Shown in pieces: positions 37,708 to 46,667 of a stretch of DNA of 64,000 nucleotides (position 1 is its first letter; each line of letters opens with the position of its first letter). The DNA comes from Clostridium saccharoperbutylacetonicum N1-4(HMT) (lineage in GTDB: Bacteria > Bacillota > Clostridia > Clostridiales > Clostridiaceae). The stretch spans positions 3,223,001 to 3,287,000 of the forward strand of contig NC_020291.1 of assembly GCF_000340885.1 (NCBI RefSeq), in the 5' to 3' direction. Position numbers and translations under genes: made by a program. Under the pieces are notes generated by a model. That model searched no databases. It was not told where the DNA came from and saw only the letters and a list, made by a program, of their open reading frames with translations.

Positions 37708-38997
37708 ATGGAAAACAATAATTTTATGAAGAAATTTAATGATATTCTGGAAAGTAAATTGATGCCTATTGGAGATAAAATTAGTAGGCAAAGGCATTTA
37801 AAAGCTGTTAGAGATGGTATGATGAGTGTAGTTCCTTTAACTATTATAGGTGGATTATTTATGATAATTGCAGCACCACCTGTAAACAAAGATGTCTTTG
37901 CATGGAGCCCTAAGGTTCAAGGGATTCTTTTGTTACCGTATACAATGACGATGGCAATAATGGCTTTCTTTGCTACAATAGCTATAGCATATAGCTTAGC
38001 AAAACAATATGAATTAGAAGAAATAAGTGCAAGCGTTATAGCTGGGGTTATATTTTTATTGATTTGTGCACCCGCACAAAGTATCATACCTAAGGGCATG
38101 GAAGTACCTCAATCTATGTTGTCAGTTACTTATTTGGATGCTAAGGGATTATTTAGTGGAATAATTATTGCACTTGTTGTTGTTGAGATAATAAGATTTT
38201 TGAAGAAGAGAAAAATTACTATAAAAATGCCAGATGGTGTTCCACCGGCTGTAGCTGCATCTTTTGATTCGATAATACCATTATTAGTTTGTATTGTTAT
38301 ATTTTATTCTATAAGTGTGTTTTGTCAGTTAACATTTAATCTTTCGTTTCCACAAGTAATAAATAAATTATTAACACCTGCACTTAATGCAGCAGATACG
38401 CTTCCTTTTATATTGATTTGTGTGTTGTTAATGAAATTGTTTTGGCTTTTAGGAGTACATGGTGGTAGTATTATGATGAGCTTGCTTACTCCGATTATGA
38501 CGGCTAATCTTATGACAAATGCAGCATTATCCACTGGTGGACAAAATCCAACACAAATATTTACAAGTATATTTATATATTGCTTTGCAATAACAAATAT
38601 ACCTCCATCAGTTTTGGCATTAAAAAGTAAGAGTGCTCATTTAAAAGCAATTGGAAAAGTAAGTTTACTCCCAGCAATTTTTAATATAGGTGAACCTTTA
38701 GTATTTGGATTACCATTTGTATTGAATCCAATATTGGCAATTCCATTTATCATTATCCCAATGATAAATATATCTATAGCATATTTTGCAGTTAAACTTG
38801 GTTTTATTGCTAAAGCTGTTGTAGAGCCACCATTTACTACTCCTGGACCTATTTATGCATTTTTGGGAACTTTAGATTATAAAGCAATTATATTATGGTG
38901 CGTTTTAACTACAATTGCTTTTGTAATATATTATCCTTTCTTTAAAATTTATGATAAAGAATTATTAAAACAAGAAGCAGAACAAATGGAAAACTAA
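37708..38997 (+). CDS. PTS EIIC, cellobiose/lichenan family
   Basis: 429 residues, about ten membrane helices. Family signature segments: GDKISRQRHLKAVRDGMM at the N-terminus, GVPPAVAASFDSIIP near residue 180, and NIGEPLVFGLPFVLNP near residue 330, including the conserved NIGEP. It is the sugar-translocating channel. No EIIA or EIIB is encoded in this operon, so these must come from elsewhere. Ribosome site GGGGG precedes ATG, and the gene follows chbG-like after 37 bases. Confidence 0.92.
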   Translation: MENNNFMKKFNDILESKLMPIGDKISRQRHLKAVRDGMMSVVPLTIIGGLFMIIAAPPVNKDVFAWSPKVQGILLLPYTMTMAIMAFFATIAIAYSLAKQYELEEISASVIAGVIFLLICAPAQSIIPKGMEVPQSMLSVTYLDAKGLFSGIIIALVVVEIIRFLKKRKITIKMPDGVPPAVAASFDSIIPLLVCIVIFYSISVFCQLTFNLSFPQVINKLLTPALNAADTLPFILICVLLMKLFWLLGVHGGSIMMSLLTPIMTANLMTNAALSTGGQNPTQIFTSIFIYCFAITNIPPSVLALKSKSAHLKAIGKVSLLPAIFNIGEPLVFGLPFVLNPILAIPFIIIPMINISIAYFAVKLGFIAKAVVEPPFTTPGPIYAFLGTLDYKAIILWCVLTTIAFVIYYPFFKIYDKELLKQEAEQMEN

Positions 38998-39010
38998 TAA
39001 ATTAAGAAGA

Positions 39011-39042
39011 TGCACTGTTTAATTATTATATCAAACAGTGCA
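39011..39042 (+). terminator. Intra-operon hairpin (attenuator-like)
   Basis: TGCACTGTTT (39011-39020) / AAACAGTGCA (39033-39042), 10-bp perfect stem followed by TTAAAAT. It could reduce expression of the last gene. Confidence 0.6.
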
Positions 39043-39091
39043 TTAAAATATAGGAGTATAAAAGTATTATAGAAGGGAGACGGGCATATCG

Positions 39092-40378
39092 ATGGATTCT
39101 ATTAAAACTTCTTTCTCAAAGGAAAGGATATCTATAAAACCAGAAACAATTATGGCCGGATATGGAGGTCGAATTTCAAAAGGAATTAATGACGATTTAT
39201 ATGTAAGGACTATTTTATTTAAGAGTGAAGAGGAACTTTTTATATTAATACAATTGGATCTTTTAGCAATTGATTATTATCTTAGTGATTTAATCAAAGG
39301 GAGTTTAAAAGAGCAATTTAATATTAAATACGAAAATGTAAATATTAGCTGTATTCATACACATTCAGCTATAGGTGGGATTGTTAATACAAAAGAGGCT
39401 ATTAACAAAAGATATCAAAAAACATTTGGAGATTTTGATAAATATATAGCTGAAGAAATAATTCATAAGATAATGCTATGTGTTGAAAGATGTATAAGCT
39501 CCACTGAAAATTTCACTATTTCATATGGCAAAGATGTAGTAGAAGGTATATGTACAGACAGAAATAATATGGAAAATGAAATAGATAATTTGTTGCAGGT
39601 TTTACATATAAAAACTGAGAGTAACAAGCAGGCTGTTATATACAATTTTGCCTGTCACCCAACGATTTTAGAAAAAAGTAATGAGCTTATTTCAGCAGAT
39701 TTTCCAGGAGAAACTTCAAAGTTTTTAGAAGCAAATAATATAGTTTTAGCAATGTTCAACAATGGTGCTTGTGGAAATATAAGTACAAGATTTACTAAAA
39801 GGGAGTCTTCATTCAATGAAGTAAAACGAATAGGCAGAGAGCTTGGAGAAAATATATTGAATATTGCTAATAAATATGAAGAAAACAACTTGAAGTTTTC
39901 AAATATAAAACAAACCCATAAAAATCTTTTTCTTAATATAAAAGAGACAAGGACTAAAGAAAATATAGAAAATGAAATTCTTGTAATTAAAGATAAAATT
40001 CAAAATGCTTTAGATAATAATTTGGATAAGAATACAATTAAGCCATTGTATTATGAACTTGAAGGAGCTAAAAGAAATTTAGAATTAGCAGAGAGCTTAA
40101 AGGATATAAAGACAATTGAAGTAAGAATAAATATAATTAATTTTGATAATATATATATTGTCTATATTCCTGGAGAATTATTTTCATCACTTGGAGATAA
40201 GATTAAAGGAGCTTTTAAGGATAAAACAATCTTAATCACATGCTATAGTAACGGATATATAGGTTATATACCTGATCAGAGAGCCTATGAAAATGGATGT
40301 TTTGAGGTTATGCTGACTGTATTAGCAAAGGGAGAAGGAGAAAAACTTGCTTTAGATATTATAAAGCAAATACAATGA
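39092..40378 (+). CDS. Neutral ceramidase-like amidase domain, cytoplasmic
   Basis: 428 residues. It matches the N-terminal domain of neutral/alkaline non-lysosomal ceramidases: AGYGGRISKGINDDL, NISCIHTHSAIGG (metal His), FACHPTILEK and NNGACGNISTRF. Full ceramidases are about 650 residues with a secretion signal; this protein has none and lacks the C-terminal domain. It may hydrolyse an N-acyl bond in a small intracellular compound. It is the last gene of the sigma-54 operon. Ribosome site GAAGGGAG lies some distance upstream. Confidence 0.84.
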   Translation: MDSIKTSFSKERISIKPETIMAGYGGRISKGINDDLYVRTILFKSEEELFILIQLDLLAIDYYLSDLIKGSLKEQFNIKYENVNISCIHTHSAIGGIVNTKEAINKRYQKTFGDFDKYIAEEIIHKIMLCVERCISSTENFTISYGKDVVEGICTDRNNMENEIDNLLQVLHIKTESNKQAVIYNFACHPTILEKSNELISADFPGETSKFLEANNIVLAMFNNGACGNISTRFTKRESSFNEVKRIGRELGENILNIANKYEENNLKFSNIKQTHKNLFLNIKETRTKENIENEILVIKDKIQNALDNNLDKNTIKPLYYELEGAKRNLELAESLKDIKTIEVRINIINFDNIYIVYIPGELFSSLGDKIKGAFKDKTILITCYSNGYIGYIPDQRAYENGCFEVMLTVLAKGEGEKLALDIIKQIQ

Positions 40379-40422
40379 ATGGAAATGGCGTATTTTGGTA
40401 GATTTGAAATTTAAAAAGAATT

Positions 40423-40465
40423 AATTAGAATTTGGTGAAGTTTAAGTATTAACCAAATTCTAATT
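40423..40465. terminator. Bidirectional terminator
   Basis: AATTAGAATTTGGT (40423-40436) pairs with ACCAAATTCTAATT (40452-40465), with T-rich flanks; ends the sigma-54 operon and the converging AraC-GH39 gene. Confidence 0.88.
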
Positions 40466-40505
40466 TTATATCTATAATAGGAATTATTTCTTCTTTATAA
40501 AATTA

Positions 40506-43019
40506 CTATAATACAGCTTTAATTTCTATAAAACGAACTTCATGAGGCTCTAATTCTGCTGTTATTGTTAAAATGTTATTTTCAGCAGTTTCTATCCTTT
40601 TTTGAATCCTTGGAAGAGATGCAAATTTCAAATAATCAATATCTTCAAGATGCTCTAAAGGAAGACCTCCTAATTCAAGCCACTTGTCAAAAGAACTTCC
40701 ATATGACTTATTTACAATAGTTTCAGTTATCTGATATTTCTTTTCAAAAAGTTTTTTTAATGGTAGAATTATTTTTAATGAATTTTGTTTTGAAAATGGT
40801 GTATATCTATTAGCAAAAGTAAGATCAAATATTTCACCAGATGCATATAGTTTTGAAAAATGCTCATAATTATATAGCATTATTTGAATATTATTTCCAT
40901 CTGTTGTTATAAAGAACCCATCTCCTTTTTTTATCAATTTATCACCAAGTTTACTAAGCATTTGAAAAATGTAATAGTGAGATTTTTTAATTCTGTTATA
41001 TGTAAAAAAGCCTTGACCTCCATGATATAATTGATCACTTATTTTTACTTCTTCGGTAAAGTCAGATACCTGCCAATAGCCAAAACTTTCAAGGCTATCA
41101 TAGTTTTCTAATATATTTTTAGCAATATATGCTGATTTATACACCGTATCATTTAGTAATTCATTATGAGAAATTGAGGAATTCCAGCCAATTAGATATA
41201 ATTTATCTGTGTTCCAATTGTTAGCTTTTATTCTATTTTTAACACGATTAATATTTTCTTTTAGAGCATTTTCAGATTCTATATATACAAGACGTCTTCT
41301 CATTTCTGCATGAACTTTCTGTGAAAGAGTAGTTGGATCTTCTCCAGATAAATTTATTGGATAAAAATGCATGTTTATAAAATCAGGTAAACAATTATTT
41401 AATTTACAATAATCCATAAAAGTATCTATCCAATCGTTCGAACCTGCTATAGTATCTGAAAATACTGGAGAACTTCCAAAGCTAATAAGTGGACTTATTT
41501 TCTTCACAGTATTGTAGGTTTCTTTATAGAATTCAAAGAAATCATTCTTATTTTCGAATCCAAACATTTTTGTTAGATCTGGTTCATTCCAAAGAAAAAA
41601 TGGCCAAGACTCAACTTCCTTTCTTCCATAGCGAGATATAAAATGTTTAATTAAGATTTCAATGGAATAATTCCACTTATCCATACTTTTTGGAAGACTT
41701 ATTACAGATGGAATAAGAAACATTGTACGATTAGAATCCAAAGCAAGTTCTTTGGGCATAAAAGAAAGTTCCATAAAAGGCTTTATATTAATTGAAAGTA
41801 AAAAATCAATGACTAAATCAATATAAGTAAAACACAGTTCAGGAGCTCCTGCTTTATTTTCTGAATAAAACATCATTTCGTCATCTAATAAGCCATGAAA
41901 GCGTATATATTTAAAGCCTATATCTCTTTGCATTTCTGTTAGCATATGTTGATTTTCAGAAATTAATATATTTTTTGCTTTTCCAATACCTATTAAAGTT
42001 TTAAAAGTATGTCTTAATGGAATGCCTTTTACAGAGGTATCTATTGCTTCTATTTCATATATCTCAGTGTTAGATTTATTTATTTCAGCTGAAATATTAC
42101 TTTTAGGAAGATAATTTACTAAACGATTAAATGAGGTATTGTGATTTAAAGCAAAGTAATTAATACTTTCTGTCATATTTCTTTTTTGCCTAATATAATT
42201 AGTCTCTTCTTTTTTACGATACTTACTCGGAAGATAATTATACTTATTTTTAAAGGCAGCTACAAATGAACGTGTATTAGAAAAACCATTTCTTTCGGAA
42301 ACATATTCAATTTTTGAATTAGGATTAGCCAAATCTTTTACAGCATGAGAAAGTCTAATTTCTGTTAAATAATCACTAAAACTAAGGCCAATATATTCTT
42401 TGAAAATTTTCGAAATATAAGGGGTTGATAAGAAAAAGGTTTCGCCTAAACTATTCAAAGAAATTTTTTCTCTATAATGTTCATTTATGTAGTTTACTAT
42501 ATTTTTTATTCTTTCAATGTTTTTGTTTGTATCTTTATAATTAGAATTGTATTCCCCCTTAAAATAAGTGGTTAATAAGTATAATAATTTATAAATATAA
42601 GATTTATTTAAAAGATCTATGCTATCTACTGGATTAATATTATTTTTTATAATTAATGCAATAAGCTTTTTTAATGGTGTAAATTTTGTTTTATCTGTTT
42701 CTATAGAAGAATTACAATTAAATCGCTTTTGAGAATAATGAGAAATCTCAGGATCTAATGCAGAAAAATCAATTTTTAAAGATAAAACTTCACATTTATT
42801 ACCAGATACAGAGTGAACATCAAACATATTTATGAGAATAATATCATCTTCACGCAAATTATATTGAGTATTACGACAATAAACTTGAGCATTACCAGAT
42901 AATACATATAGTAGTTCGATACTTTGATGCCAATACCTTTCTAAGTTTTCAATAGCAAGAACAGAAAATTGCAAAGGAGAAGATGTATTAAAATTTACTA
43001 GTTCATGATTTATATTCAT
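40506..43019 (-). CDS. AraC-type regulator fused to a GH39 domain (nucleophile lost)
   Basis: 837 residues. An N-terminal cupin sensor (about 1-140) is followed by an AraC double helix-turn-helix (about 170-275; ISLNSLGETFFLSTPYISKIFKEY). A GH39 beta-xylosidase-like domain starts near 300. The acid/base Glu is present in FLWNEPDL (Glu479). The nucleophile position, expected in a motif like TEWNSS or TEFNTS, reads LIGWNSS here: Gly611 replaces Glu. The GH39 domain is therefore probably a sugar-binding sensor rather than an enzyme. It converges on the sigma-54 operon; ribosome site AGGAGGTTTT precedes ATG. Confidence 0.88.
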   Translation of the reverse strand: MNINHELVNFNTSSPLQFSVLAIENLERYWHQSIELLYVLSGNAQVYCRNTQYNLREDDIILINMFDVHSVSGNKCEVLSLKIDFSALDPEISHYSQKRFNCNSSIETDKTKFTPLKKLIALIIKNNINPVDSIDLLNKSYIYKLLYLLTTYFKGEYNSNYKDTNKNIERIKNIVNYINEHYREKISLNSLGETFFLSTPYISKIFKEYIGLSFSDYLTEIRLSHAVKDLANPNSKIEYVSERNGFSNTRSFVAAFKNKYNYLPSKYRKKEETNYIRQKRNMTESINYFALNHNTSFNRLVNYLPKSNISAEINKSNTEIYEIEAIDTSVKGIPLRHTFKTLIGIGKAKNILISENQHMLTEMQRDIGFKYIRFHGLLDDEMMFYSENKAGAPELCFTYIDLVIDFLLSINIKPFMELSFMPKELALDSNRTMFLIPSVISLPKSMDKWNYSIEILIKHFISRYGRKEVESWPFFLWNEPDLTKMFGFENKNDFFEFYKETYNTVKKISPLISFGSSPVFSDTIAGSNDWIDTFMDYCKLNNCLPDFINMHFYPINLSGEDPTTLSQKVHAEMRRRLVYIESENALKENINRVKNRIKANNWNTDKLYLIGWNSSISHNELLNDTVYKSAYIAKNILENYDSLESFGYWQVSDFTEEVKISDQLYHGGQGFFTYNRIKKSHYYIFQMLSKLGDKLIKKGDGFFITTDGNNIQIMLYNYEHFSKLYASGEIFDLTFANRYTPFSKQNSLKIILPLKKLFEKKYQITETIVNKSYGSSFDKWLELGGLPLEHLEDIDYLKFASLPRIQKRIETAENNILTITAELEPHEVRFIEIKAVL

Positions 43020-43036
43020 AAAACCTCCTTGAGACA

Positions 43037-43071
43037 GTTAAGAATTAAGAATTATGAGTTAAGAGTTTAAG
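43037..43071. repeat. Tandem heptamer repeats
   Basis: GTTAAGA, ATTAAGA, ATTATGA, GTTAAGA, GTTTAAG: period-7 units of the GTTAnGA family, also seen at 14885. Confidence 0.7.
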
Positions 43072-43312
43072 GTTAATTTGTTAACAATATAATATTAAAT
43101 AAATTCTTAATACAAATATAATACCATTTAGTAGTAATAAATTCACTCAAAAAATATTTAAACTGTAGAATTTTAATATTTTTACTGTAAAAATTTAATA
43201 TTTATAAAAAAGAAGTTTATTTTATAAAACAAAATGAATATAAAATTGTAGTTAATAAATTATGATAATAGATTTTTTATGTAAATATTAAATGTTAAAA
43301 TAATAACAAGTG

Positions 43313-43328
43313 GTGTAAATATTTACAC
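43313..43328. promoter_or_regulatory. Perfect 16-bp palindrome, probable operator
   Basis: GTGTAAATATTTACAC, exactly self-complementary, ends 12 bases before the ribosome site of the flavoprotein gene at 43352 and lies just downstream of a TAAAAT -10-like box (about 43295). Its position near the transcription start suggests a repressor site. The regulator is not identified. Confidence 0.65.
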
Positions 43329-43351
43329 GAATAAAAAATGGAGGCATGAAT

Positions 43352-44287
43352 ATGAAGATTTTAGGTATTTCAGGTGGAAGAAAAGACGGCAATAATGATG
43401 CCATGTGTAAAGAAGCTTTAATGGCTGCAAAGGAAATGGGAGCAGAAGTTGAATTTGTTCATTTATTAGACTTAGATATAAAGCATTGTACTGGATGTAC
43501 AGCTTGCGTTAATTCGCTTATGAGTGGAAAAGGAAATATGTGCGTACTTAAAGATGATTTTGATTGGTTACTAGATAAGATGTTAGATGCAGATGGAGTA
43601 ATTTTCTCAAATCCAATTTTCTGCAAAGGCGCGCCAAGTATGTTCCTTGCAATTAGAGATCGTTTTGGACCAAGAATGGATAGAGGAAATAATGTTGTAG
43701 CAACTAAGATTGCAGAAGCAACAGGTGGAAAAGCACCAGATCCAAGAATATTAAAAGATAAAGTTGTTTCATATATAGGAATTGGTGGTTCTGATTGGGT
43801 TACAAGATTCCAATGTGATTCAGCAATACAAGCTTTGACTCCGATGTGGAAGGTTATAGATAATACTGTGTTCCCTTGGTCAACAGGAATTGTTGTTGAT
43901 GAAGATAAAGTTGCAAAAGTACATCAAATTGGTATTAATATTGCAAAAGCAGCACAAGACATTGAAAATGCTACTTATAAAGGTGAAGAAGGAGTTTGTC
44001 CACATTGTCATAGCAGAAATTTCTTCCTAGATAGAGAATCTACTCATGCTGTATGTTGTATGTGTGGTATTGAAGGTGAAGTTAAAATTGTTGATGGTAA
44101 GGTAAGCTTTGAATTTCCAGAAGAACAATTAGAACATGCTCATGATACTTTATCAGGAAAGTTTATTCATGCTGAAGATATAAAGAAGACTGTTGCAATA
44201 AGTATGGAATTAAAAACATCAGATGAATATAAAGAACGTTTGGAAAATTATAAGAATTTTATTAGCGGAAGTAAGCCAGCGAGATAA
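43352..44287 (+). CDS. Flavodoxin-fold oxidoreductase with zinc-ribbon tail (copy 2)
   Basis: 311 residues from ATG at 43352, 7 bases after GAGG; an earlier ATG at 43346 is only one base from that site. N-terminal FMN-binding fold KILGISGGRKDGNNDAM, Cys set CTGCTACVN, and NPIFCKGAPSMFLAIRDRF. The C-terminal ribbon is CPHCHSRNF...CCMCGIEG. Paralogous to the protein at 25344. It is followed in the same direction by a KdgT-like permease and a PhlG-family hydrolase, with which it may act; a hairpin lies between. The substrate is unknown. Confidence 0.83.
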   Translation: MKILGISGGRKDGNNDAMCKEALMAAKEMGAEVEFVHLLDLDIKHCTGCTACVNSLMSGKGNMCVLKDDFDWLLDKMLDADGVIFSNPIFCKGAPSMFLAIRDRFGPRMDRGNNVVATKIAEATGGKAPDPRILKDKVVSYIGIGGSDWVTRFQCDSAIQALTPMWKVIDNTVFPWSTGIVVDEDKVAKVHQIGINIAKAAQDIENATYKGEEGVCPHCHSRNFFLDRESTHAVCCMCGIEGEVKIVDGKVSFEFPEEQLEHAHDTLSGKFIHAEDIKKTVAISMELKTSDEYKERLENYKNFISGSKPAR

Positions 44288-44364
44288 TTAATAAGATTAA
44301 AATTGAATTGTTAAATCTCGGATATGAAAGCAATAGTGATTTTTAGTATATAGAGATTAAGTAT

Positions 44365-44392
44365 TTAGCAGGTAATTAAAACTACCTGCTAA
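44365..44392. terminator. 10-bp hairpin after the flavoprotein gene
   Basis: TTAGCAGGTA (44365-44374) / TACCTGCTAA (44383-44392). No T-run follows, so it may be a weak terminator or processing site. Confidence 0.5.
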
Positions 44393-44464
44393 TGTACATT
44401 TGAACATTGATTATTTGAACAGATATATATAATTAAATAAAGAGAGAAGGATAATTGGAAATAA

Positions 44465-45427
44465 ATGAATATTTTAGAACGTGTTCAGAAAATACCTGGA
44501 GGAATGATGGTCGTACCAATGGCCATTGCAGCAATAATTAATACATTTATGCCTAGTATTTTGCAGGTAGGGAATCCATTAACTGCTACTTTTACAGGAA
44601 AGGGAACCATGTGCGTAGTTGGAATGATGCTGGTGTTTACTGGCATTCAAATTAAACCTAGACAAATACTTCTTTGCTTAAAAAGAGGTGGCATACTAAG
44701 TGGTTTAAAAGTTGTTATTGGGATTGTCTTTGGGCTTTTAATAATGAAACTATTTGGAATGGATGGGATATTAGGTATATCAACATTAGCTTGGGTTGCC
44801 TGTTTAACAAGCTGCAATCCTGGATTATACATAGCTCTTATGAATGATTATGGGGATGAAATTGATAAGGTTAATTATGTATTGTTAAACGTAATTGGTC
44901 TTCCATTTATACCAGTATGTATTTTAGGATTTGCAAATGGAAATGGTTTAGATTATAAGAGTATAATTGCAACCATTGTACCTTTAATTGTAGGAATGCT
45001 TTTAGGATGTCTAGATCCAAAGATAAGAAGCTTTTCAAAGGATGGAGTAAAGGTATTAATTCCATTTATGGGCTTTTGCCTTGGAGCAAATATTAATCTA
45101 GGCTTAGCAATTCACTCAATTGGAAAAGGTATGCTGTTATTTGTAGTTTATATGATCTTTAATTTTATCCCTTTATATTTGATTGATACAAAGGTGCTTA
45201 AGCAAAAAGGACATTCATCAACTGCAATAAGTTGTGTTGCAGGTTTAGCTATGACAGTTCCGAGTTTAATGGCTGAAAGCGATAAAAGTTACCTTCAATA
45301 TGTAAATGAGGCAACAGCGCAACTAGCTTTTGTAGTAGTGATAAGTGCAGTTGTAACACCTTGGCTAGTTAAAAAAGTTGTTAATAAAAAAGAATTTGAA
45401 AGGTCAATAGTTTCTGCAAATTTTTAA
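44465..45427 (+). CDS. KdgT-family permease
   Basis: 320 residues, about ten membrane helices. It starts LERVQKIPGGMMVVPMAIAA, the characteristic N-terminus of 2-keto-3-deoxygluconate permeases, and has LTSCNPGLYIALMNDYGD and GFCLGANINLGL. The family imports sugar acids with protons. Here it is not beside ketodeoxygluconate enzymes but beside a PhlG-like hydrolase, so the cargo may be different. Ribosome site GAGAAGGA is 11 or more bases before ATG, slightly long. Confidence 0.88.
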   Translation: MNILERVQKIPGGMMVVPMAIAAIINTFMPSILQVGNPLTATFTGKGTMCVVGMMLVFTGIQIKPRQILLCLKRGGILSGLKVVIGIVFGLLIMKLFGMDGILGISTLAWVACLTSCNPGLYIALMNDYGDEIDKVNYVLLNVIGLPFIPVCILGFANGNGLDYKSIIATIVPLIVGMLLGCLDPKIRSFSKDGVKVLIPFMGFCLGANINLGLAIHSIGKGMLLFVVYMIFNFIPLYLIDTKVLKQKGHSSTAISCVAGLAMTVPSLMAESDKSYLQYVNEATAQLAFVVVISAVVTPWLVKKVVNKKEFERSIVSANF

Positions 45428-45509
45428 TAATCTATAAGACACTATAAATTACTCATGTTCCTAAACTTTTGAGGTACTATTAAATTATATTAGAAGGAGA
45501 TTTGATAAT

Positions 45510-46295
45510 ATGGAAAATATGAATTATATACCTAATGGCGGACAAACTTATATGCCTTTTCAAGATAATATTAAGGTTAAAATCTTTGATTTTAAACCTC
45601 TTGATGCACCAAAATCACCTATACCTACCTTACAGCTAAAAGATGAATTTAAGGAAAAAGGATTTTTTAAAGCTGAAGATTGTCAACATTTTATTCCCGG
45701 TGTTACTGCAGAAATGTTAGATTGGTTTTGGGCTAATATGGAGAAATGCTATTATCTATGGGCACCAGGTGCACATAAGAGATTTAGTTGGGTAAAATCT
45801 CCTGTAGAATATGGATTTATAAATTCAAAACATATGATTTCAGAAGCAATGGTTCCAGGAAGACCTGTATTCGGTGGAAATGGAGTAGTGATCAATAGAT
45901 TTGATTTAAATTGGTTTCCGTTTACAACAGCACTTGAGCATGTGATAGTAGAAGGCATTCTTAATGATAAGAATGAAATAGTAGATATTAACATTCATAT
46001 GTGGGAAAATGTTGAAGGAGGAATAATTCATGTGACCTCTGCAGCAATAAATACTAGAATTAGTGAACCTCCATCTTTCATTAAAGACTCCCTTGATTCA
46101 ATGCCAACAAATGAAGATAGAGCAATTCATGCAGAATATGAGGCTGCTATGTGGCCAGTTTTTCTTCCAAAGCTTTATGATCTGTGGAGGGATCATCCAG
46201 ATTTATCTCAAAATGTTCAATGTGATTTAAGAGTTAAAGTATCAGAAAATGGACAGTTGGAATATATATCTGAAAACAAACCAGTAACAATATAG
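45510..46295 (+). CDS. PhlG/phloretin-hydrolase-family C-C hydrolase
   Basis: 261 residues of the DAPG-hydrolase family, which cleaves carbon-carbon bonds of acyl-phloroglucinols or phloretin with zinc. Seen: EMLDWFWANMEKCYYLW followed by PGAHKRFSW (His89), SEAMVPG (Glu112), and RAIHAEYEAAMW, an H-x-x-x-E pair (His207, Glu211). By recalled knowledge of PhlG, zinc is bound by two His and two Glu in such positions. The gene follows a permease and flavoprotein. A partial second copy of its 5' end is at 47482. Ribosome site GAAGGAGA precedes ATG. Confidence 0.82.
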   Translation: MENMNYIPNGGQTYMPFQDNIKVKIFDFKPLDAPKSPIPTLQLKDEFKEKGFFKAEDCQHFIPGVTAEMLDWFWANMEKCYYLWAPGAHKRFSWVKSPVEYGFINSKHMISEAMVPGRPVFGGNGVVINRFDLNWFPFTTALEHVIVEGILNDKNEIVDINIHMWENVEGGIIHVTSAAINTRISEPPSFIKDSLDSMPTNEDRAIHAEYEAAMWPVFLPKLYDLWRDHPDLSQNVQCDLRVKVSENGQLEYISENKPVTI

Positions 46296-46340
46296 ATTAT
46301 TAAAGCTATATTGCCCTTAGAGCGATTTTATCTAGTTAGG

Positions 46341-46622
46341 AGTGGTACTGGGTAAAATTAAATCATAATATATATTTCTAGTAAGTTCATTTTCTAGACC
46401 CTTCTAAATTGACAATTGTTAATTTAACATTGATAATTGTAATATGTTGAATTGAAAGTATATTTGAATGTATGGTAGGTGAAAATAAATTTGACTCGCA
46501 GACGTAGAGATATTTTAAATGCAGAAGAATACATAACAGGAAATGAATTAGCTAGAATTTGTAATGTGTCTATTAGAACAATAAGAAGTGATATTAAAGA
46601 GATTAATGCTCAATTAAAGTAA
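46341..46622. repeat. Duplicated segment, copy 1 (hydrolase-regulator intergenic region)
   Basis: This segment, from the region after the hydrolase to codon 43 of a regulator, is repeated at 47635-47943 with roughly 85-90% identity by eye. Shared marks include ATTGACAATTGTT and TGAATGTATGGTAGGTG. Confidence 0.8.
46491..46622 (+). pseudogene. Truncated 5' copy of the PRD regulator
   Basis: TTG at 46491 opens a frame of 43 codons (LTRRRRDILNAEEYITGNEL and on through IRTIRSDIKEINAQLK), then stops at TAA. It matches the first 47 residues of the regulator at 47793, minus four residues (LILN). The rest of that gene is absent; the arr gene begins 46 bases later. Confidence 0.85.
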
Positions 46623-46667
46623 TATTTTGAAGTAGTAATATTTTTGACCATTTGGAGGTAAGATTAT

